Numbered from the stretch's first letter, positions 35,204-44,339 are shown. The stretch is 64,000 nucleotides of DNA from DASULK01 sp036278255 (GCA_036278255.1 DASULK010000231.1:7504-71503); one strand, 5' to 3'. Notes: a model not told the origin generated them from the letters alone. Numbers and translations: made by a program.

Positions 35204-36535
35204 GTGACCGACGAACCACCCCTGCCCGACCGGGCAACGCAACGCCCAGCTGAGGACGAGCTACGGGGCCAGCGGACCTCCGAGTCGACTCCCGAGGACG
35301 GCCGTCCCGGCCCCCTGTCCGCCGAAGCAGTTCCGCTCACCGCGCCTCGGGAGGGCACTCCCAGAACGATCGAGACACCGAGCGCACTCACCGAGGTCGT
35401 CGCCCGTTTCGCCGAAGGCACCGGTCCGGTCGCCATCGATGCCGAGCGGGCTTCCGGCTACCGCTATGGCCAGCGGGCCTATCTGGTGCAACTGCGTCGG
35501 GCCGGAGCCGGGACGGTATTGATCGACCCGGTGCCGCTCGACGACCTCGCCCCCCTCGATGAGGCCATCGCCGAAGCCGAATGGGTGCTGCATGCGGCCA
35601 CCCAGGATCTGCCCTGCCTGGCCGAACTCGGCCTGCGCCCACGCCGGCTCTTCGATACCGAACTGGCCGCACGGCTCTGCGGACTCGAGCGGGTCGGCTT
35701 GGCTGCGCTGACCGAGCATCTGCTCGGTTACGCCTTGGAGAAGCATCATTCCGCCGCCGACTGGTCGACCCGACCGCTGCCGGAGTCCTGGTTGACCTAC
35801 GCCGCGCTCGACGTGGAGATGCTCACCGATTTACGGGACGCGCTCGCGGCCGAACTGTCCCGGCAGGGCAAGGAGCAGTGGGCGGCCGAGGAGTTCGCCG
35901 CGTTGGTGGCGTGGGGGGCGCGTCCGCCCCGGCCGCGGCCCGATCCCTGGCGCCGCACCTCCGGGATCCACCGGGTCCGGGGCGCGCGGGCGCAGGCCCG
36001 GATCCGGTCATTGTGGTACGCCCGCGACGAGATCGCCGCCCGGCGGGACACGGCCCCCGGGCGGGTGCTGCCGGACGCCGCCATCATCGCCGCCGCTGAG
36101 CTGGATCCGAAGGACGAACGGGTTCTGCTCACGCTGCCTGGCTTCGGCGGCCGATCGGTACGTCGCCTGGCCCGCACCTGGCTCAAGGCGCTGGACGAGG
36201 CACGCAGCCTGCCCGACGAGGCGCTGCCGGTCGCCCCGCCGTTCGAGGGACCGCCACCACCGCACCGCTGGGCGGAGCGGGATCCGGCGGCCGCAACGCG
36301 GCTGGCCCGCAGCCGGGAGGTGGTGACCCGGATCGCGGGCGAGCACCGTCTGCCACCGGAGAACCTGATCACGCCTGATTCGATACGTCGACTGGCCTGG
36401 ACGCCCCCCGAGGAGGTTACGGCGGAGACCGTGGCCGCTACGCTGCGCGGCTACGGTGCCCGCCACTGGCAGGTGGATCTCCTCGCGGCGGAACTCGCGG
36501 CCGTTCTTTCCGTCTCGTCAACTACCCGCTCATGA
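35204..36535 (+). CDS. rnd: ribonuclease D (DEDDy exonuclease with HRDC domain)
   Basis: 443 residues. After a ~50-residue charged N-terminus comes the DEDDy exonuclease: VAIDAERASGYRYG (Exo I Asp and Glu), LHAATQDLPCL (Exo II Asp) and YAALDVEML (Exo III Tyr and Asp). An HRDC domain follows (about 225-300), then a C-terminal helical repeat. RNase D trims RNA 3' ends, tRNA in E. coli. The last few codons and the TGA stop lie within the right-end hairpin of the adjoining IS605 element, so the native C-terminus may have been altered. Confidence 0.92.
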   Translation: MTDEPPLPDRATQRPAEDELRGQRTSESTPEDGRPGPLSAEAVPLTAPREGTPRTIETPSALTEVVARFAEGTGPVAIDAERASGYRYGQRAYLVQLRRAGAGTVLIDPVPLDDLAPLDEAIAEAEWVLHAATQDLPCLAELGLRPRRLFDTELAARLCGLERVGLAALTEHLLGYALEKHHSAADWSTRPLPESWLTYAALDVEMLTDLRDALAAELSRQGKEQWAAEEFAALVAWGARPPRPRPDPWRRTSGIHRVRGARAQARIRSLWYARDEIAARRDTAPGRVLPDAAIIAAAELDPKDERVLLTLPGFGGRSVRRLARTWLKALDEARSLPDEALPVAPPFEGPPPPHRWAERDPAAATRLARSREVVTRIAGEHRLPPENLITPDSIRRLAWTPPEEVTAETVAATLRGYGARHWQVDLLAAELAAVLSVSSTTRS

Positions 36536-36545
36536 ATGGGCGGGT
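36524..36545. repeat. IS605 right-end hairpin, overlapping the rnd stop codon
   Basis: A perfect 6-bp stem, ACCCGC (36524-36529) and GCGGGT (36540-36545), with a 10-base loop. The loop contains CATGAA, shared with the left-end hairpin. The rnd TGA (36533-36535) lies in the loop. It may equally act as the rnd terminator. Confidence 0.6.
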
Positions 36546-36576
36546 TTGCGGATCTCTGCTCTCGCTGGCTGCGAGG

Positions 36577-37728
36577 TCAGGCCGCGTGTGGGCGGTTGAC
36601 TGCGCCCCAGCCCTGTACGCCGCGCCAGGCGATGTTGCGGGCCGCGTTGTGGTCGGCGTGGGCAACGACCCCGCATGACCGGCAGTTGAAGGTTTCCTGG
36701 TCTGGCCGGTTCCGCTTGTCCCGATACCCGCAGCCGTGACACGTTTGGGAGGTGTACCGCGGGTCGACCTCGACCAGCGGTACACCGGCCCGACGTGCCT
36801 TGTAGGCCAAAAACGCGCCGAGTTGGTGAAACGACCACGAGTGCAGCGTGACCCGTTGGGGCTTTCTCAACCGGACCCGGTCGCGGATACCCGTTAGTTT
36901 TTCGACGGCGATCCCACGGCCGGTGCGTGCAGCCTCGGTCACGATGCGTTTGGCAATCGAATGGTTGACGTTCGCGGCGTGCCGCGTCTCCTTCTTACGG
37001 CGGCGGGCCAGCAACCGCCGCGCAGACGTGGTGTTCTTGGCCTGCAGCCGTCGCCGAAGCCGCTGCTGGCGGCGCCGGTAGCCGTTGAGGCGGCCACCGC
37101 TGTAACGGGTGCCGTCGGAGTCGTAGGCGATGTTGGCGATCCCCATGTCCACACCAAGGAACCCGTCCGGGTCGTACACCTCAGGCTCTGGCACCTCCAC
37201 CGTGGCGTACAGGAACCACATGCCGTCGCGGTGCACCAGATCCGATTCGCCAACCGCAAGCTCGGAAACAGCCTTGAACTGGTCGGCCGAACCGGTGTAG
37301 GCAACGGACTTGAGCCGCCCGTCAATCGTCCAGATCGAAACAGTGCGGGCATCATGCTGCCACGACAGCATCCGCGCGTCGTACGGCTGCGCCGCATCCC
37401 ACCGGAAGCTGACCGGGTTGGTTTCGGCGCTGCGGCGACGCTTGCTGCCCGGCTTGCCGAGGTTGCCCGCCTTGATGTTGGCGCGCAGGGTGGTGTAGGC
37501 GTCGGCGACCTTCTTGATCACGTGCTGCGCGGCCTGCGCACCCAGCCCATAGCTGGTTTTGATGCCGTGATAGGCGTGCCGCCGCAGGTCGTAATTGCGG
37601 TAACAGCCCAGATCGCGGGCCATCTGCGCCACATCAGACGCGGTCGCGTTGCAGGCGTGCAGGGTCGCTTCCAGCGCCTGCGCCTGCTGCGGCGTCGGCA
37701 GCAGCTTGACCTGCACCACCAACTTCAC
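36577..37728 (-). CDS. tnpB: TnpB, RNA-guided nuclease of an IS605 element
   Basis: 383 residues. The RuvC-like site is complete: Asp194 (GVDMGIAN), Glu276 (AVEKLTG) and Asp359 (HADHNAARN), close to the Asp191/Glu278/Asp361 recalled for ISDra2 TnpB. The zinc finger is intact (Cys330, Cys333, Cys349, Cys352). An N-terminal OrfB helix-turn-helix domain opens the protein. In studied systems TnpB uses an RNA made from the element's right end to cut DNA beside a short motif, preserving the element. GTG at 37726-37728 matches family N-termini. Confidence 0.92.
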   Translation of the reverse strand: MKLVVQVKLLPTPQQAQALEATLHACNATASDVAQMARDLGCYRNYDLRRHAYHGIKTSYGLGAQAAQHVIKKVADAYTTLRANIKAGNLGKPGSKRRRSAETNPVSFRWDAAQPYDARMLSWQHDARTVSIWTIDGRLKSVAYTGSADQFKAVSELAVGESDLVHRDGMWFLYATVEVPEPEVYDPDGFLGVDMGIANIAYDSDGTRYSGGRLNGYRRRQQRLRRRLQAKNTTSARRLLARRRKKETRHAANVNHSIAKRIVTEAARTGRGIAVEKLTGIRDRVRLRKPQRVTLHSWSFHQLGAFLAYKARRAGVPLVEVDPRYTSQTCHGCGYRDKRNRPDQETFNCRSCGVVAHADHNAARNIAWRGVQGWGAVNRPHAA

Positions 37729-37750
37729 CCGAACATTCAACCACTGCCCT

Positions 37751-38182
37751 ACGTCACCACGATAGACACCAAACCCCAACACCAGACGGGACAGGAGCGC
37801 TGTATACAACCTGCACCCACACTCGGTCTTCACCACCAAGCACCCACCCGGGGCGCTCACCGACCCGATATCCACCCCCTGCCAACAGATCATGGCCGAC
37901 CTGTGCACAGACTTCGGCGCCGAGCTTCGCAAGTTCAACGACGAAGACGACCACGTACACCTACTCGTGCACCACCCACCGACCGTCGCACTGCCGAAGC
38001 TGGTCAACAACCTCAAAGACGTATCCTCGCGCCGGCTCCAGCAAGAGCACGGCAACCACCTGAACCGCTACCTGTGAAGTAGCCACCCGTGGTCACCGTC
38101 GTATTTCGCCGGATCATGCAACGGGGCACCCCTGACGGTCACCAAGGAGCACATCGAAAACCAGAAACGCCCGACAACGTAA
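37751..38182 (+). pseudogene. tnpA: inactivated IS200/IS605 TnpA (Y1 HUH transposase)
   Basis: A 143-codon frame matches TnpA end to end (YNLHPHSVFTTKH, DDHVHLLVHHPP, SPSYFAGSC, TVTKEHIENQKR). It carries four lesions against the family sequence. ACG replaces the start ATG (37751), TAG replaces the Trp codon five codons in (37763-37765), TGA replaces the Trp after NRYL (38075-38077), and the catalytic Tyr of YIENQ is His (codon at 38150). All are single-base transitions, with no frameshift. The HUH histidines are kept. It cannot make active transposase. Confidence 0.85.
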
Positions 38183-38191
38183 CAGCGTCCC

Positions 38192-38213
38192 TCCCAGCCA
38201 TGAACAGCCGGGA
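38192..38213. repeat. IS605 left-end hairpin
   Basis: An imperfect stem, TCCCAGC (38192-38198) with GCCGGGA (38207-38213), one mismatch and an 8-base loop containing CATGAA. Its form and loop match the hairpin at the other end of the element. It lies just beyond the tnpA stop and 30 bp before galE ends. Confidence 0.6.
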
Positions 38214-38243
38214 TTCCCGCCTTTTTACAGCTGAAACGGAACG

Positions 38244-39245
38244 TCAGCTGCCGAGGACGCGGTCCCGTATCCTGGCCCATTGCAGCGAGTGCCGCAGGCC
38301 GTCCTCGAGGGTCAGCTCCGGCTTCCAGTCCAGCAGCTGCCGGGCCCGTTCACAGCTGGTATAGGAGCCGACGGAGTCACCCGGACGGCGCCCGGCCTCG
38401 CGGACCCGCAGTGGGTGGTCGGCCACGCTCTGGAAGGCCCGGACGATCTCGCGCACGGTGACGCCGGCGCCGGTGCCGAGGTTGACCACTTCGTAGGAGC
38501 GCGCGCCATCAGGCGGCAGGATCATGTCGAACCGGTGCAGGGCGGCCACGTGCGCCCGCGCCAGATCCCAGACGTGGATGTAGTCACGGATTCCGGAGCC
38601 GTCACGGGTGGGCCAGTCCACCCCGGTGACGAAGAATTCGTTCCCGCTCTCCGCCGCGGTGATCAGTTTGCCGAGCACGTGGCTGGGCCGGCGGATCTGC
38701 AGACCGGTACGCAGCTTCGGGTCGGCGCCGATGGGGTTGAAGTAGCGCAGGGAGAGGGCCCGCAGCGGGGTGGTGGCGGCGACATCCTCGAGGACCGTCT
38801 CCATCATCGCCTTGGTGCGGGCGTACGGGCTGGTCGGGTCGAGGGGGGAGTTCTCGTTGACGGAGAAATCGTCCCCGGGCTGGTAGATCGCGGCCGACGA
38901 ACTGAACAGGTAGCGTCCGCAACCGTTACGGAGGACATGCTCGATGAAGTCGATCGACTTGGCGACGTTCTCCCGGTAGTAGCGCAAGGGGTGGGCCACC
39001 GACTCGGGGACCACGATCAGCGCCGCGGCGTGCACGACCGCCGCGATCTCCGGGTGGTCGGAGAAGATCTGATCGACGAGTTGGCCGTCGGCGATGTCGC
39101 CGCGGTAGAAGATCCGGTTCCGGGTGAACTCGATCCGACCGGTGGAGAGGTTGTCCAGGATCACCGGCTGCAGGCCGTCATCGAGGCAGGCCGATGCGAC
39201 GGTGCTGCCGATGAATCCCGCACCGCCAGCGATCAGTACCTTCAC
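38244..39245 (-). CDS. UDP-glucose 4-epimerase family protein (GalE-like)
   Basis: 333 residues, extended SDR fold. NAD-binding GGAGFIGS lies at the N-terminus; the catalytic pair is in SPYARTKAMME (Tyr-x-x-x-Lys), and FSSSAAIYQP supplies the Ser. NPIGADP, the GSGIRDYIHVWDLARAH segment and PGDSVGSY near the end are typical of GalE. It interconverts UDP-glucose and UDP-galactose, but UDP-GlcNAc or other sugars are possible. GTG at 39243-39245 has GAAGGAG before it; an upstream ATG is less likely. Confidence 0.88.
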   Translation of the reverse strand: MKVLIAGGAGFIGSTVASACLDDGLQPVILDNLSTGRIEFTRNRIFYRGDIADGQLVDQIFSDHPEIAAVVHAAALIVVPESVAHPLRYYRENVAKSIDFIEHVLRNGCGRYLFSSSAAIYQPGDDFSVNENSPLDPTSPYARTKAMMETVLEDVAATTPLRALSLRYFNPIGADPKLRTGLQIRRPSHVLGKLITAAESGNEFFVTGVDWPTRDGSGIRDYIHVWDLARAHVAALHRFDMILPPDGARSYEVVNLGTGAGVTVREIVRAFQSVADHPLRVREAGRRPGDSVGSYTSCERARQLLDWKPELTLEDGLRHSLQWARIRDRVLGS

Positions 39246-39453
39246 GCTGCTCCTTCGGGTCGGCCGCGGCCGGCGGCTGCCGATGAATGTACCGGATTCG
39301 TGGAGTGTGGCTGGGGCCACATGGCAGTCGCCGCCGAAGCATAGTTACCGACGAGTAGCATCCGAGGAGCAATCACCACGTCGGCGACCTTCATTCGGTC
39401 CGCAGTGCCGCCTGTCGGCGCGGAGGCCGAATTATGGTCGAAAGGAGGGCTAA

Positions 39454-40647
39454 GTGCCCCGTGAAGTCCGAGATGTCGTCTTCGTCGACGGCGTCCGCAC
39501 CCCATTCGGCAAGGCGGGAGGCATGTACGCCAACACCCGCGCCGACGACCTGGTTGTCCGCTGCCTACGCGAACTGCTCCGACGCCATCCCCAACTGCCA
39601 CCCGAACGGATCGACGAGGTGGCTATCGCCGCCACCACACAGATCGGCGATCAGGGTCTCACCATCGGCCGTACCGCCGCGCTGCTGGCCGGCCTACCCA
39701 AAACCGTGCCCGGCTATGCCATCGACCGGATGTGCGCCGGCGCGATGACCGCCGTCACCACGGTCGCCGGCGGCATCGCCATGGGCGCCTACGACGTGGC
39801 CATCGCCGGCGGCGTCGAGCACATGGGCCGGCACCCCATGGGTGAAGGCGTCGACCCCAACCCCCGCATCCTGACCGAAAAACTGGTCGACCCCTCCGCC
39901 CTGGTCATGGGGGCCACCGCCGAGAACCTGCACGACCGGTTCCCGCAGATCACCAAGGAACGAGCCGACGCTTTCGCCCTGGCCTCACAGCAGAAGACCG
40001 CCAAGGCGTACGCCAACGGCAAACTGCAGGAGGACCTGGTCACCGTCGCCATCCGCGATCCCGAAACCGGCTGGGGCCTGGCCACCGTTGACGAGGCCCC
40101 CCGCAACACCTCGCTGGAGAAGCTCGCCACGCTGAAGACCCCGTTCCGTCCGCACGGCAGGGTCACCGCCGGCAACGCCGCCGGCCTCAACGACGGCGCA
40201 ACCGCCAGCCTGCTCGCCGCCGAAGAGGTCGCGCGGGAACTCGGCCTGCCGATCGCGATGCGACTGGTGTCGTACGGCTTCGTCGGCGTCGAGCCGGAGG
40301 TGATGGGCTTCGGCCCCATCCCCTCCACCGAAAAGGCGCTGCGCATCGCAGGTCTGAGCATCGACGACATCGGCCTCTTCGAACTCAACGAAGCGTTCGC
40401 GGTGCAGGTGCTCGCCTTCCTCGACCACTTCGGCATCGCCGACGACGACCCGCGTATCAACCAGTGGGGCGGTGCGATCGCCATCGGTCACCCGCTCGCC
40501 TCGTCCGGCGTACGGCTGATGACGCAGTTGGCCCGGCAGTTCGCTGAGCACCCCGAGGTCCGCTACGGCCTGACGGCGATGTGCATCGGCATCGGCATGG
40601 GCGGGACCGTGATCTGGGAGAACCCGAACTGGGAGGGGTCGAAATGA
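39454..40647 (+). CDS. fadA: acetyl-CoA C-acyltransferase (thiolase, FadA)
   Basis: 397 residues. The acylated Cys lies in DRMCAGAM, the His in AIGHPLASSG and the second Cys in AMCIGIGMG, the usual thiolase triad. The GTG start is preceded by AAAGGAGG. It carries out the last, thiolytic step of fatty-acid beta-oxidation. It overlaps the next gene by 4 bp (ATGA), and the two enzymes probably form the trifunctional complex. Confidence 0.95.
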   Translation: MPREVRDVVFVDGVRTPFGKAGGMYANTRADDLVVRCLRELLRRHPQLPPERIDEVAIAATTQIGDQGLTIGRTAALLAGLPKTVPGYAIDRMCAGAMTAVTTVAGGIAMGAYDVAIAGGVEHMGRHPMGEGVDPNPRILTEKLVDPSALVMGATAENLHDRFPQITKERADAFALASQQKTAKAYANGKLQEDLVTVAIRDPETGWGLATVDEAPRNTSLEKLATLKTPFRPHGRVTAGNAAGLNDGATASLLAAEEVARELGLPIAMRLVSYGFVGVEPEVMGFGPIPSTEKALRIAGLSIDDIGLFELNEAFAVQVLAFLDHFGIADDDPRINQWGGAIAIGHPLASSGVRLMTQLARQFAEHPEVRYGLTAMCIGIGMGGTVIWENPNWEGSK

Positions 40648-42731
40648 CGACAGAGTTCAGCAACGAGGTTGTGACCCGGTCGCTGCTGCGGATGGTCTCC
40701 GTGCCTGGCCTGGAGCGGCCGGCCGCGCTGATCACGCTGGACAACGGTTTCGACCACACCAAGCCCAACACGCTCGGCCCCGCCGGTCTGGCGAGCCTCG
40801 ACGCCGCGATCACCGAGGCCCTCGCGGCCGAGCCGGCATTCGTGGCGGTCACCGGTAAGCCGTACATCTTCTGCGTCGGCGCCGACATCACCGGGATCCC
40901 GCTGGTCACCGAGCGGGCGCAGGCGCTGGAGCTGGGCCGCCTCGGCCACCGGATCTTCGCCCGGCTGCGCACCAGCACGGTGCCGACCTTCGCCTTTATC
41001 AACGGCGCCGCGATGGGCGGCGGCCTCGAACTGGCCCTGCACTGCCACTACCGCACCCTCTCGGGCGGGGCGGCGGCCCTCGCACTGCCCGAGGTGCTAC
41101 TCGGCCTGATACCCGGCTGGGGCGGCACTCAACTGCTGCCCAACCTGATCGGCATCCCGATGGCCGCACAGGTGATCATCCAGAACCCGCTGATGCAGAA
41201 CCGGACGCTCAGACCGCAGCAGGCAGCCGAGATGGGGATCGCCGACGTCCTGCTCGAGCCGGCCGATTTCCTGGAGCGCTCGCTGGAGTGGGCAGCCGAC
41301 GTGGTACGGGGCGAGGTCACCGTGACCCGCCCGGAGATCGACCGCGACATGTGGGACGGGGTGCTCTTCTTCGCCAAGCAGACGCTGGACGCGCGTCTGC
41401 ACGGCGCGGTGCCGGCCGCCTACAAGGCCCTGGAACTGCTCGCGCTGGCCAAGGAGGCGGACTTCGCCACCGCGACCGACGACCTGCCCGCCGGCATGGC
41501 CGCCGAGGTCGAGGCGCTGGCCGACCTGATGATGAGCGAGGAACTGCGTAGCGGGCTCTACGCCTTCGACCTGGTGCAGCGGCGGGCCAAGAGACCCGTC
41601 GGCGCGCCGTCACCGGCCCTGGCCCGCGATGTCACCAAGGTCGGCGTCGTCGGCGCCGGCCTGATGGCCTCGCAGTTGGCGCTTCTCTTCGCCCGCCGGC
41701 TTGAGGTGCCCGTGGTGCTGACCGATCTCGACCAGGTCCGGGTCGACAAGGGGCTGGCCTACGTGCACGCCGAGATCGACAAGCTGGCGTCGAAGGGCCG
41801 GCTCGACGCGGGCAAGGCGGCGAAGCTGCGCGGACTCGTCAGCGGCTCGGTCGAGAAGTCCGCCTTCTCCGATGCGGATCTCGTCATCGAGGCGGTCTTC
41901 GAGGACCTGGAGGTCAAGAAGCGGGTCTGGGCCGAGCTGGAAAAGATCGTTTCGCCGGAGGCGGTGCTGGCCACCAACACCTCATCGCTGTCGATCACCG
42001 CGATGGCCGCCGACCTGCAGCACCCCGAACGGGTGGTCGGATTCCACTTCTTCAATCCGGTCGCCGTCCTGCCGCTGCTGGAGATCGTCCGGGGCGAACG
42101 GACCGATGACGCCACCCTGGCGACCGCGTTCGCGGTCGGCAAGCAGCTGCGCAAGTCGTGCGTGCTGGTCAAGGACGCACCGGCGTTCGTGGTCAACCGG
42201 CTGCTCACCCGCTTCCTCGGGGAGATCTTCGCCGCGGTCGACGCGGGCACCCCGTTGGCGGTGGCCGACACCGCACTGGACCCGCTCGGCCTGCCGATGC
42301 GTCCGCTGGCGCTGCTGCAACTGGTCGGACCGGCGGTGGCCTATCACGTGGGCGGCACGCTGCACGCAGCGTTCCCGGACCGGTTCGGGGTGAGTGAGAA
42401 CCTCAAACGCCTCGCCGAAGCCGGGCAGCCGCTGCTGATCGACGACGAGGTCAACCCCGAACTCAGCGGGCTGCTGCAGGTCGGGACCGCCCCACTCTCC
42501 GCCGAGGAGGTACGCCAGCGTGCGCTGGACGCACTGGCGCAGGAGATCCGGCTGATGCTCGACGAGGGTGTGGTCGCCGAAGCACAGGACATCGACCTGT
42601 GCATGATCCTCGGTGCGGGTTGGCCGTTCCACCTCGGTGGCATCACCCCCTACCTGGACCGGAGCGGCGCCGCCGAGCGGGTGACCGGCCAGCGGTTCCT
42701 GCCGCGCGGAGTGGCGAGTCTGCCCGCCTAA
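40644..42731 (+). CDS. fadB: FadB-type enoyl-CoA hydratase / 3-hydroxyacyl-CoA dehydrogenase
   Basis: 695 residues. The N-terminal ~280 residues are a crotonase domain: GADITGIP, NGAAMGGGLELALHC (oxyanion loop) and LPEVLLGLIPGWGG. From about 330 a dehydrogenase domain begins with VGVVGAGLMASQLA (NAD), then FNPVAVLPLLEIV with the catalytic region, and duplicated C-terminal helical domains. It does both middle steps of beta-oxidation. ATG overlaps the fadA stop. A strong hairpin terminator follows. Confidence 0.95.
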   Translation: MTTEFSNEVVTRSLLRMVSVPGLERPAALITLDNGFDHTKPNTLGPAGLASLDAAITEALAAEPAFVAVTGKPYIFCVGADITGIPLVTERAQALELGRLGHRIFARLRTSTVPTFAFINGAAMGGGLELALHCHYRTLSGGAAALALPEVLLGLIPGWGGTQLLPNLIGIPMAAQVIIQNPLMQNRTLRPQQAAEMGIADVLLEPADFLERSLEWAADVVRGEVTVTRPEIDRDMWDGVLFFAKQTLDARLHGAVPAAYKALELLALAKEADFATATDDLPAGMAAEVEALADLMMSEELRSGLYAFDLVQRRAKRPVGAPSPALARDVTKVGVVGAGLMASQLALLFARRLEVPVVLTDLDQVRVDKGLAYVHAEIDKLASKGRLDAGKAAKLRGLVSGSVEKSAFSDADLVIEAVFEDLEVKKRVWAELEKIVSPEAVLATNTSSLSITAMAADLQHPERVVGFHFFNPVAVLPLLEIVRGERTDDATLATAFAVGKQLRKSCVLVKDAPAFVVNRLLTRFLGEIFAAVDAGTPLAVADTALDPLGLPMRPLALLQLVGPAVAYHVGGTLHAAFPDRFGVSENLKRLAEAGQPLLIDDEVNPELSGLLQVGTAPLSAEEVRQRALDALAQEIRLMLDEGVVAEAQDIDLCMILGAGWPFHLGGITPYLDRSGAAERVTGQRFLPRGVASLPA

Positions 42732-42741
42732 CCACGCCGCA

Positions 42742-42777
42742 GGGTGGAGTGTCGGTGCTCGCATCGACACCCCACCC
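42742..42777 (+). terminator. terminator of the fadA-fadB operon
   Basis: A 13-bp inverted repeat with one mismatch, GGGTGGAGTGTCG (42742-42754) and CGACACCCCACCC (42765-42777), with a 10-base loop. It lies 11 bp after the fadB stop. Confidence 0.8.
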
Positions 42778-42829
42778 CACTCTTGCCGGTGACTAGGATC
42801 AGCCGACATCCACAACGTCTGGAGCTGCA

Positions 42830-43456
42830 ATGTCCTGGCCTCCGTCGCCGCAGACCCCTCCCCCACCCGCCCTGCCGAAGAAGTCAACGGCGGGGAAGAT
42901 CCTGCTGATCGTGCTCGCGGTGGTGCTGGTCGCCTGCGTCGGGGGCGGGGCAGCCGCATACCTTCTCCTCAAGGACGACGTGCAGGATCTGTTCAGCGCG
43001 CCAACGACCCGGGTTATCGCCCCCGAAGCGCTCGCCGGATGGGACAAGAACACCGACGCCAGGTTTCAGAGCGCAATCGACCAGATGGTCGAGTCCATCA
43101 AGACGGACCTGCCGGAGGCCACCAACGTGGTGAGCGGCCTCTACGGCGATCCGGCGCAGGAGGACATGATCCTGGTCGCCGCCGCCTCGGTCCGGGTCAT
43201 CAACCCGGAGAAGAAACTCGAGGAAGCATTCAGGGGGGCGGCCGTCAGCGACGTCGGTGATGTCACGCCGGTCGATCCGGGGCCCCTCGGCGGCTACGCC
43301 AAGTGCGGTGACGCCGAGGCCAGTAGTACCCCGATCGCCATGTGCATGTGGACCGACCGTGGCAGCTTCGGCATGGTCTTCTTCTACTTCAGGACCGCAG
43401 ACGAGGTGCAGGAGGACTTCCTGAAGGTCCGTGCCGGAGTCCAGCAGCGGTCCTAG
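42830..43456 (+). CDS. hypothetical single-pass membrane protein
   Basis: 208 residues: a short Pro-rich N-terminus, one membrane helix (about residues 23-46, ILLIVLAVVLVACVGGGAAA) and an extracellular domain of about 160 residues with two cysteines (AKCGD and AMCMW) probably paired. No family was recognised. Its TAG stop (43454-43456) is made of the target-site TA plus the first G of the IS630 element; the uninterrupted site would also read TAG, so the protein is not truncated. Confidence 0.75.
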   Translation: MSWPPSPQTPPPPALPKKSTAGKILLIVLAVVLVACVGGGAAAYLLLKDDVQDLFSAPTTRVIAPEALAGWDKNTDARFQSAIDQMVESIKTDLPEATNVVSGLYGDPAQEDMILVAAASVRVINPEKKLEEAFRGAAVSDVGDVTPVDPGPLGGYAKCGDAEASSTPIAMCMWTDRGSFGMVFFYFRTADEVQEDFLKVRAGVQQRS

Positions 43457-43484
43457 TGCGGTGTCCACTAACGTTCACCGGGTC
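43456..43484 (+). repeat. IS630 terminal inverted repeat, left
   Basis: 29 bp starting GTGCGGTGTCCAC and ending ACGTTCACCGGGTC. It pairs with 44399-44427 with three mismatches. The TA at 43454-43455 is the target duplication. Confidence 0.9.
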
Positions 43485-43491
43485 TGACCGG

Positions 43492-44339
43492 TCATGCGGC
43501 GTTGGCGCGGGGTCGGCCCCAGCGTTGCTGGCGTTCGCTGCGGACGCGGGCGCGTTCGCGGCGCTGCGCGTGTGATCAGCGCCTTTGCACTGCCGGATGA
43601 CACCCCACAGCTGGTCGTCGGCGAAGCTGTAGCAGCCGTGGAAGTAGCTGATGCCATACGTGCGCCGATAGGTGGCGGGCAGCCGGTCGGGACGCCCGCC
43701 CGGCGCCCACCCGGCGCCATGGTGCGGGCGGATCGACAACGGCCCGAACTGGTCGAACGCGAAACACCGCTGCCGGAACTTCGTGGTCACCTCCTCGATC
43801 CGATCGAGTTTGGCGTCGAAGTCCGGATCCTTCGACTCCTTCCACGTCCGCGTCCGCTGCCAGCTGACCTGGTTGTCGCGCAGAATCTGCCGCAATCGTT
43901 CCCGGCCGATAACCACCCGCCGGTCGGCGTCGGTGGCCAGGTAGCCGGCGAGTTTCCGCAGGCTCCAGCCGGTGAACGGCCGACGGAGCGTGCTCGGGCG
44001 GGCCGTGGCCGTCACGACGATGAACGCCTCATCGTCGTCACTGATCCGGCGGGGACGTCCTCCCGCCCAATGAGGATCCAAAACGTGAAGACCGATCTCG
44101 TTGAATGAGTGGATCACGTCTCGCACCGTGTCCTCATGCGCGGCGACCAGGCGGGCGATCGCCGGCACCGGTGTCCCGGACACCGACGCCATGATGATCA
44201 ACGCCCGGCGCACCCGCACCGATTCATGCTTGCCTCGGCGGACGAGTTGCTGCAACTTGCGGCCCTCGTCCTGCGTCAACCGCCGTGCCCGTACCGGCTC
44301 GCCCAACCCGCCACCCCCACTCTCAACGGCCAATATCAC
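43492..44339 (-). pseudogene. IS630-family transposase with central deletion
   Basis: The N-terminal two-thirds are clear: helix-turn-helix (RRALIIMASVSG), then RPFTGWSLRKLAGYL, KESKDPDFDAKLDRIEE, FAFDQFGPL with the first catalytic Asp, and YFHGCYSFADDQLWGV. After RQCKGAD (about 43575) the frame departs from the family. The normal C-terminal tail (RRERARVRSERQQRWGRPRANAA reading, ~23 codons) is found in another frame, ending at 43492. So roughly 110-130 codons, including the other two acidic residues, are gone. The likely start is GTG at 44294. Confidence 0.85.

Larger units (their letters stand above)
36524..38213. mobile_element. IS200/IS605-family element, TnpA dead, TnpB intact
   Basis: Divergent tnpB (minus) and tnpA remnant (plus), with starts 22 bp apart, flanked by subterminal hairpins at 36524-36545 and 38192-38213 that both carry CATGAA in the loop. 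IS200/IS605 elements lack terminal inverted repeats and target duplications, so these hairpins mark only approximate ends; the true tips lie a short way outside. It sits between the convergent genes rnd and galE. With tnpA inactive it cannot move by itself, but a related TnpA elsewhere could mobilise it. Confidence 0.85.

Noticed and set aside
37892..38077. Independent 61-residue gene
   Set aside because: It is the middle part of the inactivated tnpA between two nonsense codons, not a separate gene.
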